Part shown: piece after piece, positions 27,672 through 36,647 of the stretch
Position numbering within the stretch: position 1 is the first letter of the stretch
Layout: every line of letters starts with the position of its first letter
Source of the DNA: Afipia sp.
GTDB taxonomy: Bacteria; Pseudomonadota; Alphaproteobacteria; Rhizobiales; Xanthobacteraceae
Direction of reading: 5' to 3'
NCBI GenBank assembly: GCA_024707075.1
Contig: JANQAK010000003.1
Location: 1,860,001 to 1,924,000 of the forward strand
Length of the DNA: 64,000 bases
The notes under the pieces: model-generated
Databases searched by the model: none
Seen by the model: only the letters and a program-made list of their open reading frames with translations
Told to the model about the DNA's origin: nothing
Made by a program: the position numbers and the translations under genes

Positions 27672-28118
27672 ATGACGGCACGATCTTTCATGGATTTGGC
27701 GCTGAAACAGGCCGAAATCGCCGAAAAGGCCGGCGAAGTGCCGATCGGCTGCGTGATCGTGCGCGAGGGCGCGGTGATCGCGCAGGCGGGCAACCGCACG
27801 CTGACCGACCGCGATCCGACCGCCCATGCCGAGATTCTGGCAATCCGCGAGGCCGCGCGCCTCACCGGCAGTGAGCGCCTGACCGATTGCGACCTCTACG
27901 TCACGCTGGAGCCCTGCACCATGTGCGCGGGCGCGATTTCCTTCGCGCGGATCCGGCGACTTTACTACGGGGCAACCGACCCGAAGGGCGGCGCGGTGGA
28001 CTCGGGCGTCAGATTCTTCGCCTCGCCGACCTGCCACCACACGCCGGAGATCTATCCCTCGGTCGGGGAGAGCGAGGCGGCGACGCTGCTGACGAATTTT
28101 TTCAAGGCGCGGAGATAA
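27672..28118 (+). CDS. tadA: tRNA-specific adenosine deaminase
   Basis: 148 residues. The zinc-dependent deaminase motifs are HAEI (His52, catalytic Glu54) and PCTMCAGA (Cys82, Cys85), with the PKGGAVDSG loop and a C-terminal helix FFKARR. The homodimer converts A34 of tRNA-Arg(ACG) to inosine, an essential step. It is divergent from rluB with 167 bp between starts. Confidence 0.95.
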   Translation: MTARSFMDLALKQAEIAEKAGEVPIGCVIVREGAVIAQAGNRTLTDRDPTAHAEILAIREAARLTGSERLTDCDLYVTLEPCTMCAGAISFARIRRLYYGATDPKGGAVDSGVRFFASPTCHHTPEIYPSVGESEAATLLTNFFKARR

Positions 28119-28175
28119 CTCCGACGCGTCGTTCCGGGGCGCGCGTGAAACGCGCAAACCCGTAATCCATGGATT

Positions 28176-28202
28176 CGGACAGGCCGCTTCGCGGCCTGTC
28201 CG
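28176..28202. terminator. GC-rich hairpin between tadA and the acetyltransferase gene
   Basis: A 12-bp stem CGGACAGGCCGC / GCGGCCTGTCCG with loop TTC lies between convergent genes. Flanking GGATTC and GGAATGAC match a common extragenic palindrome type. No clear T-run follows. Confidence 0.55.
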
Positions 28203-28217
28203 GAATGACAACTGGAA

Positions 28218-28664
28218 TCACAAATCCAGCTTCATGCCCTCGTGGGACGCCTCAAAACCGAGCCGGCGGTAGAAACGCTGCGCATCGATCCGCCGCTTGT
28301 TGGTCGTGAGCTGCAACTGCTTGCAGCCCCGCGCGCGCGACTTCTCAATCATCGCATCAATCATCTGCTCGCCGATGCCGAGCCCGCGCAGCGAGCGATC
28401 GACCCGCACACCTTCGACCTTCGCGATCCAGCTACCGCCATACGACATGCCGGGGATGAAGGTCAGTTGCAGGCACCCCATCACCGCGCCCTTATGATCC
28501 CAGACATAGAGCGTGTTGTGGGGATCCGCGGCGATGGCGTCGAATGCCGCGTGATACGCCGCCATGTCGCCGGACAGATCCTCGCGTCCGCGCGCGACCT
28601 CGTCGTCCGCCAGCATTTCGACGATCCGGCGGATGTCCTCTCGCCGCGCTTCCCGCAGCGCCAT
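28218..28664 (-). CDS. GNAT family N-acetyltransferase
   Basis: 148 residues from ATG 28664, which overlaps the upstream stop by one base (TGATG), implying translational coupling. The acetyl-CoA site is VRVDRSLRGLGIGEQMID (Q/R-x-x-G-x-G/A motif), followed by CKQLQLTTNKRRIDAQRFYRRLGFEAS. The opening LREARREDIRRIVEMLADD fits a common small-molecule acetyltransferase group. The acceptor is unknown. The gene order dehalogenase-acetyltransferase is not one I can link to a pathway. Confidence 0.88.
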   Translation of the reverse strand: MALREARREDIRRIVEMLADDEVARGREDLSGDMAAYHAAFDAIAADPHNTLYVWDHKGAVMGCLQLTFIPGMSYGGSWIAKVEGVRVDRSLRGLGIGEQMIDAMIEKSRARGCKQLQLTTNKRRIDAQRFYRRLGFEASHEGMKLDL

Positions 28665-29572
28665 CAGGTCTGCTCCGAAAAGAATGTCAGCAATGCCGCA
28701 GCCGTCGCCTCCGGATTTTCCTCGGGGAGGAAATGGCCGGACTCGATGGCATGGCCGCGCACATCCGTCGCCCATCGGCGCCATCCGTCGAGCGGACTGC
28801 TTGCAGACGCGGCGATGCCGGCGCCGCCCCACAGCGCCAGCAGCGGCACGGTGATCCTGTTGCCTGCGTCGAGATCGGCCTTGTCATGATCGAAATCGGC
28901 ATAGGCACCGGCGCGATAATCCTCGCAGGCCGCATGAATGCGCAGCGGGTCGCGGAACGCCGTCAGATAGTGTTGGACCGCACGCGGATCGAACGGATTG
29001 GGCGCGTCCTTCTTGGCCCAGCTTGTGAAGGTGCGGCCGAAATAGTCGTCGGGATTCGACGCGATCAGGTTCTCCGGCATCGGCGAGGGCTGCGCCAGAA
29101 ACGCCCAGTGATAGACGCGCAGCGCGAAGCCGCGATCCATCTTCGACCAGTAGTCATAGGTCGGCAGGATATCCAGCGTCGCCAGTCGCGACAGCCGGCC
29201 CGGATGATCGAGCGCCAGCCGGTAAGCCACGCGGCCGCCGCGGTCGTGGCCGGCCAGCGCGAACCGCACATGGCCGAGCTTTTCCATCACCTCGATCATC
29301 ACCTGCGCCATCGCGCGCTTGGTGAACGGCGTGTGATTCTCGTCGGTCTTCGGGACATCCGACCAGCCGTAGCCGGGCAGGTCCGGGATCACGAGAGTGA
29401 ATTTTTCCGCAAGCGTCGGCACGACGCGATGCCACATCACATGGGTCTGCGGATAACCGTGCAGCAACAATAGCGGCGGCCCCTTGCCGCCGACGCGCGC
29501 GAAGATGCGGCCGCCGCGCGTGCTGATCCATTCGGATTTGAAGCCGGGATAGAGATCGGCGAGATCGGACAT
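28664..29572 (-). CDS. Fluoroacetate dehalogenase-like alpha/beta hydrolase
   Basis: 302 residues from ATG 29572. The sequence closely follows the Rhodopseudomonas palustris fluoroacetate dehalogenase that I recall. All key residues sit at the same numbers: nucleophile Asp110, Arg111 and Arg114 for the carboxylate, Asp134, His280 of the triad, and the fluoride-binding His155, Trp156 and Tyr219, plus Trp185. The motifs are [29 protein letters not shown] and ESGHFLPEE. The reaction would be hydrolytic C-F or C-Cl cleavage of haloacetates to glycolate. No haloacid regulator is adjacent. Confidence 0.85.
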   Translation of the reverse strand: MSDLADLYPGFKSEWISTRGGRIFARVGGKGPPLLLLHGYPQTHVMWHRVVPTLAEKFTLVIPDLPGYGWSDVPKTDENHTPFTKRAMAQVMIEVMEKLGHVRFALAGHDRGGRVAYRLALDHPGRLSRLATLDILPTYDYWSKMDRGFALRVYHWAFLAQPSPMPENLIASNPDDYFGRTFTSWAKKDAPNPFDPRAVQHYLTAFRDPLRIHAACEDYRAGAYADFDHDKADLDAGNRITVPLLALWGGAGIAASASSPLDGWRRWATDVRGHAIESGHFLPEENPEATAAALLTFFSEQT

Positions 29573-29588
29573 GGATGGCTCCACTCTC

Positions 29589-29673
29589 TGTCATTGCCGG
29601 GCTTGACCCGGCAATCCATCTTTTCAAGAAGGATGGATACGCGGGTCAAGCCCGCGTATGACAACCCTTCAAT
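29589..29673. repeat. Extragenic palindrome, GCCCGG-type (copy 2)
   Basis: Arms TGTCATTGCCGGGCTTGAC...GCAATCCATC and GGATGGATACGCGGGTC...GCGTATGACA flank a short AT loop. It separates the dehalogenase start from the purD stop and resembles the copies at 2606 and 47676. Confidence 0.7.
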
Positions 29674-29683
29674 ACAGCAGGCC

Positions 29684-30955
29684 TCAAGGCCCAGCCTTCT
29701 CCCTCGCCACCGCCTGCCAGCCGATGTCGCGGCGGCAGAAGCCTTCGGGCCAGTCGATGCGATCAATCGCTTCATAGGCGCGGCGCTGCGCCTCACTGAC
29801 GGTCTTCGCCGTCGCGGTGATATTCAGCACACGTCCGCCATTTGCGAGAATTCTTCCGCCGTCGGATTTTGTGCCGGCATGGAAAATCTCGACGCCCTCG
29901 ACTTTCGCAGCCTCGTCGAGACCATCGATACGCGTGCCCTTGGCGTAATCACCGGGATAACCTTTTGCCGCCATCACCACGGTCAAAGCCGGTTCGGGAT
30001 GCCAGCGCAGATCGAAATGCTTCAGTTCGCCATCAACCGACGCCAGCAGCGCCGGCACCAGATCCGACATCAGGCGCATCATCAGCACCTGCGTCTCCGG
30101 ATCGCCAAAGCGCGCATTGTATTCGATCAGCTTTGGGCCATCCTTCGTGATCATCAGGCCCGCGAATAGCACCCCCTTGTAGGGCATGCCCTTCGCCTTC
30201 ATCGCGCGCAGCGTCGGCCCGATGATCTCGTTCATCGTGCGCTCGCGAACAACATCGGTGAACACGGGTGCGGGCGAATACGCGCCCATGCCGCCGGTGT
30301 TCGGTCCCTTGTCGCCATCGAAGGCGCGCTTGTGGTCCTGCGCGGCGGCGAGCGGCAAGGCGTTGTCGCCGTCGCACAGCACGAAGAACGAAGCCTCCTC
30401 GCCTTCCATGAACTCCTCGATCACGGCTTCCGCGCCCGCCGAACCGAACAACGCGTCGATGGCGGCCTCGGCTTCGGCCAATGTCATTGCAACGACCACG
30501 CCCTTGCCGGCCGCAAGCCCGTCGGCTTTCACAACAATCGGCGCGCCGTGCTTGCGGACATAGGCCTTCGCGGTATCCGCATCGCGAAACCGTTCATAGG
30601 CCGCCGTGGGAATGTTATTGGCCTTGCAGATGTCCTTGGTGAAGCCCTTGGAGCTTTCCAGTTGCGACGCCGCCTTGCTCGGACCGAACGCCTTGATCCC
30701 GGCGGCCGAGAGGTCATCGACGATCCCGGCGGCCAGCGGCGCTTCGGGGCCGACCACGACCAGATCGACCTTGTTGGCCTTGCAGAAATCGATCACGGCG
30801 GCATGGTTCGCGACATCCAGCGCGACGCATTCGGCCTCCTGCGCAATGCCGGCATTGCCCGGCGCGCACCATAGTTTCGTCAACAGCGGTGAAGCCGCCA
30901 TTTTCCACGCCAAGGCGTGTTCGCGCCCGCCGGAACCGATCAAGAGGATATTCAT
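29684..30955 (-). CDS. purD: Phosphoribosylamine-glycine ligase
   Basis: 423 residues, standard length. Motifs: [18 protein letters not shown] at the start, [16 protein letters not shown], the ATP-grasp segment [32 protein letters not shown] [12 protein letters not shown], and [13 protein letters not shown] [11 protein letters not shown]. It makes GAR from phosphoribosylamine, glycine and ATP in purine synthesis. It is divergent from xseA with 81 bp between the start codons. Confidence 0.97.
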   Translation of the reverse strand: MNILLIGSGGREHALAWKMAASPLLTKLWCAPGNAGIAQEAECVALDVANHAAVIDFCKANKVDLVVVGPEAPLAAGIVDDLSAAGIKAFGPSKAASQLESSKGFTKDICKANNIPTAAYERFRDADTAKAYVRKHGAPIVVKADGLAAGKGVVVAMTLAEAEAAIDALFGSAGAEAVIEEFMEGEEASFFVLCDGDNALPLAAAQDHKRAFDGDKGPNTGGMGAYSPAPVFTDVVRERTMNEIIGPTLRAMKAKGMPYKGVLFAGLMITKDGPKLIEYNARFGDPETQVLMMRLMSDLVPALLASVDGELKHFDLRWHPEPALTVVMAAKGYPGDYAKGTRIDGLDEAAKVEGVEIFHAGTKSDGGRILANGGRVLNITATAKTVSEAQRRAYEAIDRIDWPEGFCRRDIGWQAVAREKAGP

Positions 30956-31036
30956 GGATAAGGGTCGAACCGGCGTTTATGTGATGATAGAAGGGTTTAT
31001 CATGAAGCCTCGCCGCTGCAACAGATTCGATTCCCT

Positions 31037-32497
31037 ATGAATGCAAGTGCTGCCGAAGTCCTGCCGAATTCGCCGGAATTCACGGTCTCCGAACTGTCCT
31101 CGGCGCTGAAGCGGACGGTGGAGGACACTTACGGCCATGTGCGCGTGCGCGGCGAAATTTCCGGCTTTCGCGGGCCGCATTCCTCCGGCCACTGTTATTT
31201 CGCGCTGAAGGACGACAGCGCCAAGATCGAGGCCGTGATCTGGAAGGGCGTGCATGGCCGGATGCGGTTCAAGCCGCAGGAGGGCCTCGAGGTCATCGCC
31301 ACCGGCAAGCTCACCACCTATCCGGGCTCGTCGAAATACCAGATCGTGATCGAGGCCATCGAGCCTGCCGGCGTCGGTGCGCTGATGGCGCTGATGGAAG
31401 AGCGCAAGAAGAAGCTCGCCGCCGAAGGCCTGTTCGACGAGGCGCGCAAGCAGCTTCTGCCATGGCTGCCCGAAGTGATCGGCGTCGTCACCTCGCCCAC
31501 CGGCGCGGTGATCCGCGACATCCTGCACCGGCTGGAAGACAGGTTTCCGCGCCACGTTCTGGTGTGGCCGGTGCGGGTGCAAGGCGAAGGCTCCGCCGAG
31601 CAGATCGCCGCCGCGATCCACGGCTTCAACGCACTGGAAGACGGCGGCAAGATTCCACGGCCGGATTTGCTAATCGTTGCGCGTGGCGGCGGCTCGCTGG
31701 AAGACCTGTGGTCGTTCAACGAGGAAATCGTGGTGCGCGCGGCGGCGGAAAGCATGATCCCGCTGATCTCGGCGGTGGGCCATGAGACCGACGTGACGCT
31801 GATCGACTTCGCCGCCGACAAGCGCGCCCCGACGCCGACCGCCGCCGCCGAGATGGCGGTGCCGGTGCGCGCTGAACTGTTCGTCGAGATCACATCGCTG
31901 GAGCGCCGCGCCATGCTGTGCTGGCAGCGCGGCCAGGAAACCCGCCGCAGCGAATTGCGCGCGGCGGTGCGTGCGCTGCCGAAGGCGACAGAATTGCTCG
32001 ACATACCGCGCCAGCGCCTCGACCGCGCCAGCGCGCAGTTGCCGCGCGCGCTTCGCGCCAACGCCCACGTCTACGAGCGCCGGCTCTCCGCGATCGGCGG
32101 ACGGTTGACGGTCACCACGCTTCGCATCCAGATCGAACGCGGCAAGGAAAAAGTCGCGCGGCTCGCGGCCAGCGCGCGCCGCGCCGCAGGTCTGCATGTC
32201 CAGCAGCGCGAAACCCGCCTGCGCTACGTCTCTCAACTGCTCAATGCGCTGTCCTATAAAGGCGTGCTGGAGCGCGGCTTCGCGCTGGTGCGCGACGACC
32301 ACGGCCAGCCGCTGCACGCGGCGGCCAATGTCGGCTCCGGCCAGCGCCTCAGCATCGAATTCGCCGATGGACGCATCGGCGCGACCGCGGATGGCAGCGA
32401 CATCGCCGCCGAGAAACCCAAACCGGCTCCCGCGAAGTCTGCGTCGAAGCGTACTACCGATTTCGGCGTCAAGAAGGTTCAGGGCGACCTGTTCTGA
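31037..32497 (+). CDS. xseA: Exodeoxyribonuclease VII large subunit
   Basis: 486 residues. The N-terminal OB fold reads [27 protein letters not shown]...[11 protein letters not shown]. The catalytic core has [15 protein letters not shown], the [15 protein letters not shown] motif and [29 protein letters not shown] coiled-coil region and the [18 protein letters not shown]-terminal anchor follow. With XseB it degrades single-stranded DNA from both ends. xseB is not in the window. The last 40 residues form an Ala/Lys/Pro-rich tail. Confidence 0.96.
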   Translation: MNASAAEVLPNSPEFTVSELSSALKRTVEDTYGHVRVRGEISGFRGPHSSGHCYFALKDDSAKIEAVIWKGVHGRMRFKPQEGLEVIATGKLTTYPGSSKYQIVIEAIEPAGVGALMALMEERKKKLAAEGLFDEARKQLLPWLPEVIGVVTSPTGAVIRDILHRLEDRFPRHVLVWPVRVQGEGSAEQIAAAIHGFNALEDGGKIPRPDLLIVARGGGSLEDLWSFNEEIVVRAAAESMIPLISAVGHETDVTLIDFAADKRAPTPTAAAEMAVPVRAELFVEITSLERRAMLCWQRGQETRRSELRAAVRALPKATELLDIPRQRLDRASAQLPRALRANAHVYERRLSAIGGRLTVTTLRIQIERGKEKVARLAASARRAAGLHVQQRETRLRYVSQLLNALSYKGVLERGFALVRDDHGQPLHAAANVGSGQRLSIEFADGRIGATADGSDIAAEKPKPAPAKSASKRTTDFGVKKVQGDLF

Positions 32498-32545
32498 CGC
32501 ATATCTGTCTAGAGAATAGCAAGAATCGGCGGCAGCTCAGCACAT

Positions 32546-32633
32546 CGTCATGGCCGGGCCCGTCCCGGCCATCCACGTCTATAAACGATACACAAAAAGG
32601 CATGGATGCTCGCGACAGGCGCGGGCATGACGG
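32546..32633. repeat. Extragenic palindrome, GCCCGG-type (copy 3)
   Basis: CGTCATGGCCGGGCC...GGCCATCCACGT and GGCATGGATGCTCGCG...GCGGGCATGACGG are the paired arms, located between xseA and the DUF2093 gene. The second arm has diverged. Confidence 0.7.
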
Positions 32634-32750
32634 AGGAGAGATCATGACCGGCGCGAGCCGATTAAGGGGTTTCCCACACGCAGCGGCCGCCCTATATTCG
32701 AGCAATCTCTCCGGAACCCTGATCTCCCGGACCCCACAAGGACAGTGATT

Positions 32751-32975
32751 GTGCTCAATAAATTCGGGCCCTCCAGCCAGGGCGAAGCGAAGGTCGAGTA
32801 TCTCGACGGCGATTTTCGCGTGACGTCTCCCGGCTCCTATGTCCGTTGCGCCATCACCGGCGAACACATCCCGCTGGATGAGTTGAAATACTGGAGCGTC
32901 GACCGGCAGGAAGCCTACGCGACACCGGAGGCCGTGTTGCAGCGGCATTATCCGGCGCAGTTGAAGAAGGCTTGA
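32751..32975 (+). CDS. DUF2093 domain protein
   Basis: 74 residues from GTG 32751; AAGGA at 32737-32741 fits this start better than GTG 32745. The core is EAKVEYLDGDFRVTSPGSYVRCAITGEHIPLDELKYWSVDRQEAY in outline, the DUF2093 signature, which occurs in most alphaproteobacteria downstream of xseA. The Cys-containing VRCAITG turn and the YWSV motif are invariant in the family as I know it. The function is unknown. Confidence 0.88.
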   Translation: MLNKFGPSSQGEAKVEYLDGDFRVTSPGSYVRCAITGEHIPLDELKYWSVDRQEAYATPEAVLQRHYPAQLKKA

Positions 32976-33015
32976 GACCGCACGGCTTCAACGCGCGTTC
33001 GTCCTCGATAACCGA

Positions 33016-33129
33016 TGTCGTCGCCGCAGAGCCGGGGACCCAGAGCGGCGATCTGTTCAGAAGCCGTCAATTTTCCTGCACAAACTCAATGTTGGGAAGC
33101 ATGGGTCCCCGCTTTCGCGGGGACGACAT
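33016..33129. repeat. Extragenic palindrome, GTCGTCCC type (copy 1)
   Basis: Outer arms TGTCGTCGCCGCAGAGCC-GGGGACCCA and TGGGTCCCCGCTTTCGCGG-GGACGACA enclose about 60 bases. A more regular copy of the same family lies at 57252-57379. The position between the convergent DUF2093 and lpxK genes is typical for such elements. Confidence 0.65.
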
Positions 33130-33160
33130 AGAATTTGGACGGGCAGTTCCTGCAAACGAC

Positions 33161-34177
33161 TCAGAAAACTGAGCCACGCGCCTTCGCCAGCCCTCTTGCC
33201 AGCAAGTCACGCAACGCCGCTTCATCATCGAACGTCAGCGTCACCGGCAAGACGCGGATGTTGGCCGCATGATACGCGATACGCGCGTCGCTGCGGATCC
33301 GGGCCATGTCCTTCTCCGTCGTCACCAACATCAGAGATTTCGTCGCTGCGTCCGAGATCAATTGTTCGATCTCACCCGGCGTGAACGGATGATGATCGGC
33401 GAAGGCTCTTTCCGCGATCACATTCGCACCACTGGCGCGCAGCGTGGCAACAAACCGCGCCGGATCGCCGATGCCCGCAAAGGCCAGCACGCGCTGGCCG
33501 CGCAACGCAGCGGCCGAACTTTCATCGGGCACCAGACGCGCGCGCAGAACCGGTGCATGGCGTTCGGTCACCGCAACAGCGATGCCGTCAGCGGCCTGCC
33601 CGTCGCCGATCATGATCAGCGCATCGGTCCGCGCCACCTGCGGCGCGAGCGGCGCACGTAAGGGGCCTGCCGGAAACACACATCCGTTGCCGACACCGCG
33701 CGACGCATCGATCACGATCAGCGACGCATCCTTGGCCAGCGCCGGATTCTGGAACCCGTCGTCCAGGAGGACGACGCTCGCCCCCTGTGCCCGCGCCAGC
33801 GCCGCACCCGCCACGCGGTCGCGCGAAACGATCACGGGGACCGATGCCGCCATCATCAGCGGCTCGTCGCCGACATCGGCGGCACTGTGCGAGGTTTGGT
33901 CGACACGAACGGGGCCTTCGACCGTGCCGCCGTAACCGCGGCTGACGACGAACGGCTGCTCGCCCATGCTCCGCAGGATTTTCACAAGCGCGAGGGTCGT
34001 CGGCGTCTTGCCCGCGCCGCCCGCGTGATAATTGCCGACGCAGAAAACAGGAACGCCGGCGGATACGCCGGCGCGCGCCATGCGCCGCGCGCTGACCGCG
34101 CCGTACATCGCGCCGAACGGTGACAGCAATCGCGAGATCAACGATGGCGGCCGATACCAGAAGGCCGGCTCACGCAT
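33161..34177 (-). CDS. lpxK: Tetraacyldisaccharide 4'-kinase
   Basis: 338 residues from ATG 34177, overlapping the waaA stop by eight bases; the longer open frame upstream is a shadow of waaA. Signatures: MREPAFWYRPPSLISRLLSPFGAMYG with the N-terminal membrane helix, the P-loop GNYHAGGAGKTPT, SRGYGG, VGDEPLMMA, LLDDGFQNPAL with the catalytic Asp, and FPAGPLRAPL. The enzyme adds the 4' phosphate to lipid A at the inner membrane. It ends a tightly overlapping DUF4170-DUF374-waaA-lpxK operon. Confidence 0.95.
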   Translation of the reverse strand: MREPAFWYRPPSLISRLLSPFGAMYGAVSARRMARAGVSAGVPVFCVGNYHAGGAGKTPTTLALVKILRSMGEQPFVVSRGYGGTVEGPVRVDQTSHSAADVGDEPLMMAASVPVIVSRDRVAGAALARAQGASVVLLDDGFQNPALAKDASLIVIDASRGVGNGCVFPAGPLRAPLAPQVARTDALIMIGDGQAADGIAVAVTERHAPVLRARLVPDESSAAALRGQRVLAFAGIGDPARFVATLRASGANVIAERAFADHHPFTPGEIEQLISDAATKSLMLVTTEKDMARIRSDARIAYHAANIRVLPVTLTFDDEAALRDLLARGLAKARGSVF

Positions 34178-35474
34178 CCGGCGCTCCCGCTTCCAGCCGC
34201 AATTGCAGGAGATAAGGCTCCAGCGCGCTGAGGGTCTTGTCCAGTGCGCCGCCGAGCTTGCCGACCACCATTTCCGCGGCGCCCACCGACCGCTGCCGCG
34301 CAATCGGGTTGACCAGCAGGTGCCCGAGCGAGCGGACGAAATCCTCGCTGGTCTCGGCGCGGATGGCTCCGCCGGCCTGATCGAGCGCGTCGTAGATGTC
34401 GTCGAAATTGAACACGTGCGGCCCATGCAGGATCGCAGCGCCGAGCTTGATTCCTTCGATCGGATTCTGTCCGCCATGCGCCACCAGCGAACCGCCCATG
34501 AACACCACCGGCGCGACCCGGTAAAACAATCCCAGTTCGCCCATCGTGTCCGCAACGTAGATGTCCGTTCGACGGTCCGGCAATTCATCCTGCGAACGCA
34601 GGGCGACCTGCATTCCGGCTGCCGCCAGCATCCGCGCGATGGCCACACCGCGATCCGGATGACGCGGTACGATTACGGTCAGCAATTGCGGAATCCGCGG
34701 CGCAAGACGCCGGTGCGCGTCGAGGATCACTTCATCCTCGCCGGGATGCGTGGACGCCGCGACGAACACCAACCGGCGCTGCGTCGCCTCCTTGAGCTGT
34801 TCCAGCTTTCTCACGTCCGCGGGCGGAGCCTCAACGTCGAGTTTCAGGTTGCCGGATATCATGACATTGGGACAACCCAGTGCCGCGAAGCGCTCGCTGT
34901 CGCGCTCGGACTGCGCCAGGCAAAGCTCGAAACATTCCAGCAGCGAGGAAATCGTGCCGCGCAGTTTCTGCCAGCGCGGGAACGAGCGCGGTGACATGCG
35001 GCCATTGATGATGACCATCGGAATGCGCCGCTCGGCGCTCGACAGGATCAGGTTGGGCCAGATGTCCGACTCGATAAACAGCGCGAGGCCCGGCTTCCAG
35101 TGGTCGAGAAACGCCGAGACGAAGCGCGGCGAATCGAACGGCACGTACTGATGAATGACATCCGGCGGAAACCGCCGCGCGACGACGGCCGCCGATGTCA
35201 CCGTTCCGGAGGTCAGCAGGATGCGGATATTCATCGCCCGCAACCGCTCGATCAATCCGGCGGCCGCAAGCACCTCGCCGACGCTCGCGCCGTGAATCCA
35301 GATCAGCGGTCCCGCCGGGCGCTCGGCGCTGGCAACGCCGCGACGCTCGGCGATCCGTTCGGGATCCTCCTTGCCCTGCTTCAGCCGCCGCGCAATCAGC
35401 GGACCCGCAAACGGCATGGCGAGGGCGGACAGCCGCCGATACGCCGCGAGCGTTGCGGGTAGCGCGCTAGGCAT
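34170..35474 (-). CDS. waaA: 3-deoxy-D-manno-octulosonic acid (Kdo) transferase
   Basis: 434 residues from ATG 35474, overlapping the preceding acyltransferase stop by eight bases. GT-B transferase family 30: IWIHGASVGEVLAAAGLIERL, LTSGTVTSAAVVARRFP, LFIESDIWPNLI, the nucleotide site VPRHPDRG, and FMGGSLVAHGGQNPIEGIKLG. It moves Kdo from CMP-Kdo to lipid IVA on the cytoplasmic face of the inner membrane. Overlap with lpxK on the other side shows translational coupling. Confidence 0.95.
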   Translation of the reverse strand: MPSALPATLAAYRRLSALAMPFAGPLIARRLKQGKEDPERIAERRGVASAERPAGPLIWIHGASVGEVLAAAGLIERLRAMNIRILLTSGTVTSAAVVARRFPPDVIHQYVPFDSPRFVSAFLDHWKPGLALFIESDIWPNLILSSAERRIPMVIINGRMSPRSFPRWQKLRGTISSLLECFELCLAQSERDSERFAALGCPNVMISGNLKLDVEAPPADVRKLEQLKEATQRRLVFVAASTHPGEDEVILDAHRRLAPRIPQLLTVIVPRHPDRGVAIARMLAAAGMQVALRSQDELPDRRTDIYVADTMGELGLFYRVAPVVFMGGSLVAHGGQNPIEGIKLGAAILHGPHVFNFDDIYDALDQAGGAIRAETSEDFVRSLGHLLVNPIARQRSVGAAEMVVGKLGGALDKTLSALEPYLLQLRLEAGAPDA

Positions 35475-36180
35475 GCAGGCCCTCATCGGTCCGTCCGACC
35501 AGTTGATAGGCGCGGCGCGTCACCTCGTTCAGCCGCTCTTCAAGCTGGGCGCGCAGCGTCTGCATCGTCTCGGTGTCCGCATCGGGCGGTACCCAAATAA
35601 TATCGCCGGCGGCAATGACGCCGCGCCCGAATGGCAAATGAATGACGGAGCGGTCCCAGTTGTTGAGGCGCTTGAACCGGCTGGTGGCGATCGCCACCGG
35701 CAGGATCGGCCGACCGGACTCGCGCGCCAGCATAATAATGCCCAATCCCGCCTTGCGCGCGACCTTCGGCACGTCTGCGGTCAGCGCCATGTTGATCTTG
35801 TCTTCCAGCGTCCGCAGCATCATCTTGAACGCGCCGACGCCGCCTTTGCGATGAAAGGCCGTTCCGTGATCGCCCGAGCCGCGCACGGTTCCGATATTGA
35901 GGCGCTCCGCCGCGATCGCATTGATCTCGCCATCGCGATGGCGGGAGATCAGAACCCTGGCGGAATACTGCTTCAGTTTCAGGAACGGCATCATGAAATG
36001 CTGGCCGTGCCAGAACGCGATGATGACCGGCATATCCGGCTCGATCCGCTTGTAGACATTGGGCGGATCGAGGCTGAACCGGTTGGTCCACCACACCAGA
36101 CGCAAAAACTCGGCCGCGGCAAACCCCACAGCATGCTGCACCCAGCTCGAGCGGCCGAGGTTTCGAAGCAGAGTTTTCAA
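35467..36180 (-). CDS. Lysophospholipid acyltransferase family protein (DUF374)
   Basis: 237 residues. The start is TTG 36180, overlapping the DUF4170 stop as TTGA; no ATG is better placed. The DUF374 core shows IIAFWHGQHFMMPF with the catalytic His of the HX4D-like site, LISRHRDGEINAIAAERL, VRGSGDHG and ALTADVPKVARKAGLGIIMLARESG. Proteins of this type transfer acyl chains in envelope lipid synthesis. The fixed position upstream of waaA and lpxK in alphaproteobacteria points to lipid A acylation (inference). Confidence 0.88.
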   Translation of the reverse strand: MKTLLRNLGRSSWVQHAVGFAAAEFLRLVWWTNRFSLDPPNVYKRIEPDMPVIIAFWHGQHFMMPFLKLKQYSARVLISRHRDGEINAIAAERLNIGTVRGSGDHGTAFHRKGGVGAFKMMLRTLEDKINMALTADVPKVARKAGLGIIMLARESGRPILPVAIATSRFKRLNNWDRSVIHLPFGRGVIAAGDIIWVPPDADTETMQTLRAQLEERLNEVTRRAYQLVGRTDEGLHA

Positions 36181-36425
36181 TGGGCGGACTTCGCATCTTG
36201 GCCGGGATCGAGCAGCCGGTGGAGATGGACGATGAAATAACGCATGTGGGCGTTATCGACGCTCTGCTGCGCCTTCGCCTTCCAGGCCGCATAGGCCGTG
36301 GCATAGTTCGGAAACAGGCCGACGACCTCGACCTTGTCGAGATCCTTGAAAGTCACATGATCGAGGTCGAGGAGTTCGCCGCCGATGACAAGATGGAGCA
36401 ACTGCTGTTGCACGGTTTCGGACAT
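36177..36425 (-). CDS. DUF4170 domain protein
   Basis: 82 residues starting MSETVQQQLLHLVIGGELLDLDHVTFKDL. The motif VVGLFPNYATAYAAWKAKAQQSVDNAHMRYFIVHLHRLLDP in outline is the DUF4170 signature, a single-domain cytoplasmic protein found upstream of the acyltransferase-waaA-lpxK genes in Rhizobiales. Its stop codon overlaps the next start, so it is the first gene of this coupled operon. Role unknown; an accessory role in lipid A synthesis is inferred from position only. Confidence 0.85.
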   Translation of the reverse strand: MSETVQQQLLHLVIGGELLDLDHVTFKDLDKVEVVGLFPNYATAYAAWKAKAQQSVDNAHMRYFIVHLHRLLDPGQDAKSAH

Positions 36426-36473
36426 GAGTCACATTCCCAAAGCAATGACCGGCACTTCAATTGAAGCACCAAA

Positions 36474-36636
36474 CTAGTGATCCGGCGCTGACATTCGTAT
36501 CATATCTTTCGCAAACACTTTTGCGAATGTCAGAGCCAAAGGATCACTAGAGTTATTATTCCCTGGGGTCCTTTCATATTCGACGTTCGCTCGAGAGACG
36601 CTGCGAAGTGAAGCGAACGTCGGATACGGGACACCG
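36474..36636. repeat. Double-hairpin CTAG element, copy C (diverged)
   Basis: Hairpin C1 (36474-36550) is bounded by CTAG on both ends: CTAGTGATCC-GGCGCTGACATTCG pairs with CGAATGTCAGAGCC-AAA-GGATCACTAG, leaving the AAA as a bulge. After a 10-11 bp AT-rich spacer, hairpin C2 (about 36562-36636) has inner stem GACGTTCGC / GCGAACGTC and a degenerate outer part. The size, spacer and bulge position match copies A and B around groESL, but the stem bases differ. It sits between the DUF4170 and bisphosphatase genes. Confidence 0.8.
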
Positions 36637-36647
36637 GCATGCAAGCA

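Noticed and set aside
33161..34648. 495-residue version of LpxK
   Set aside because: The extra N-terminal part is a shadow of waaA; ATG 34177 gives the standard LpxK start.
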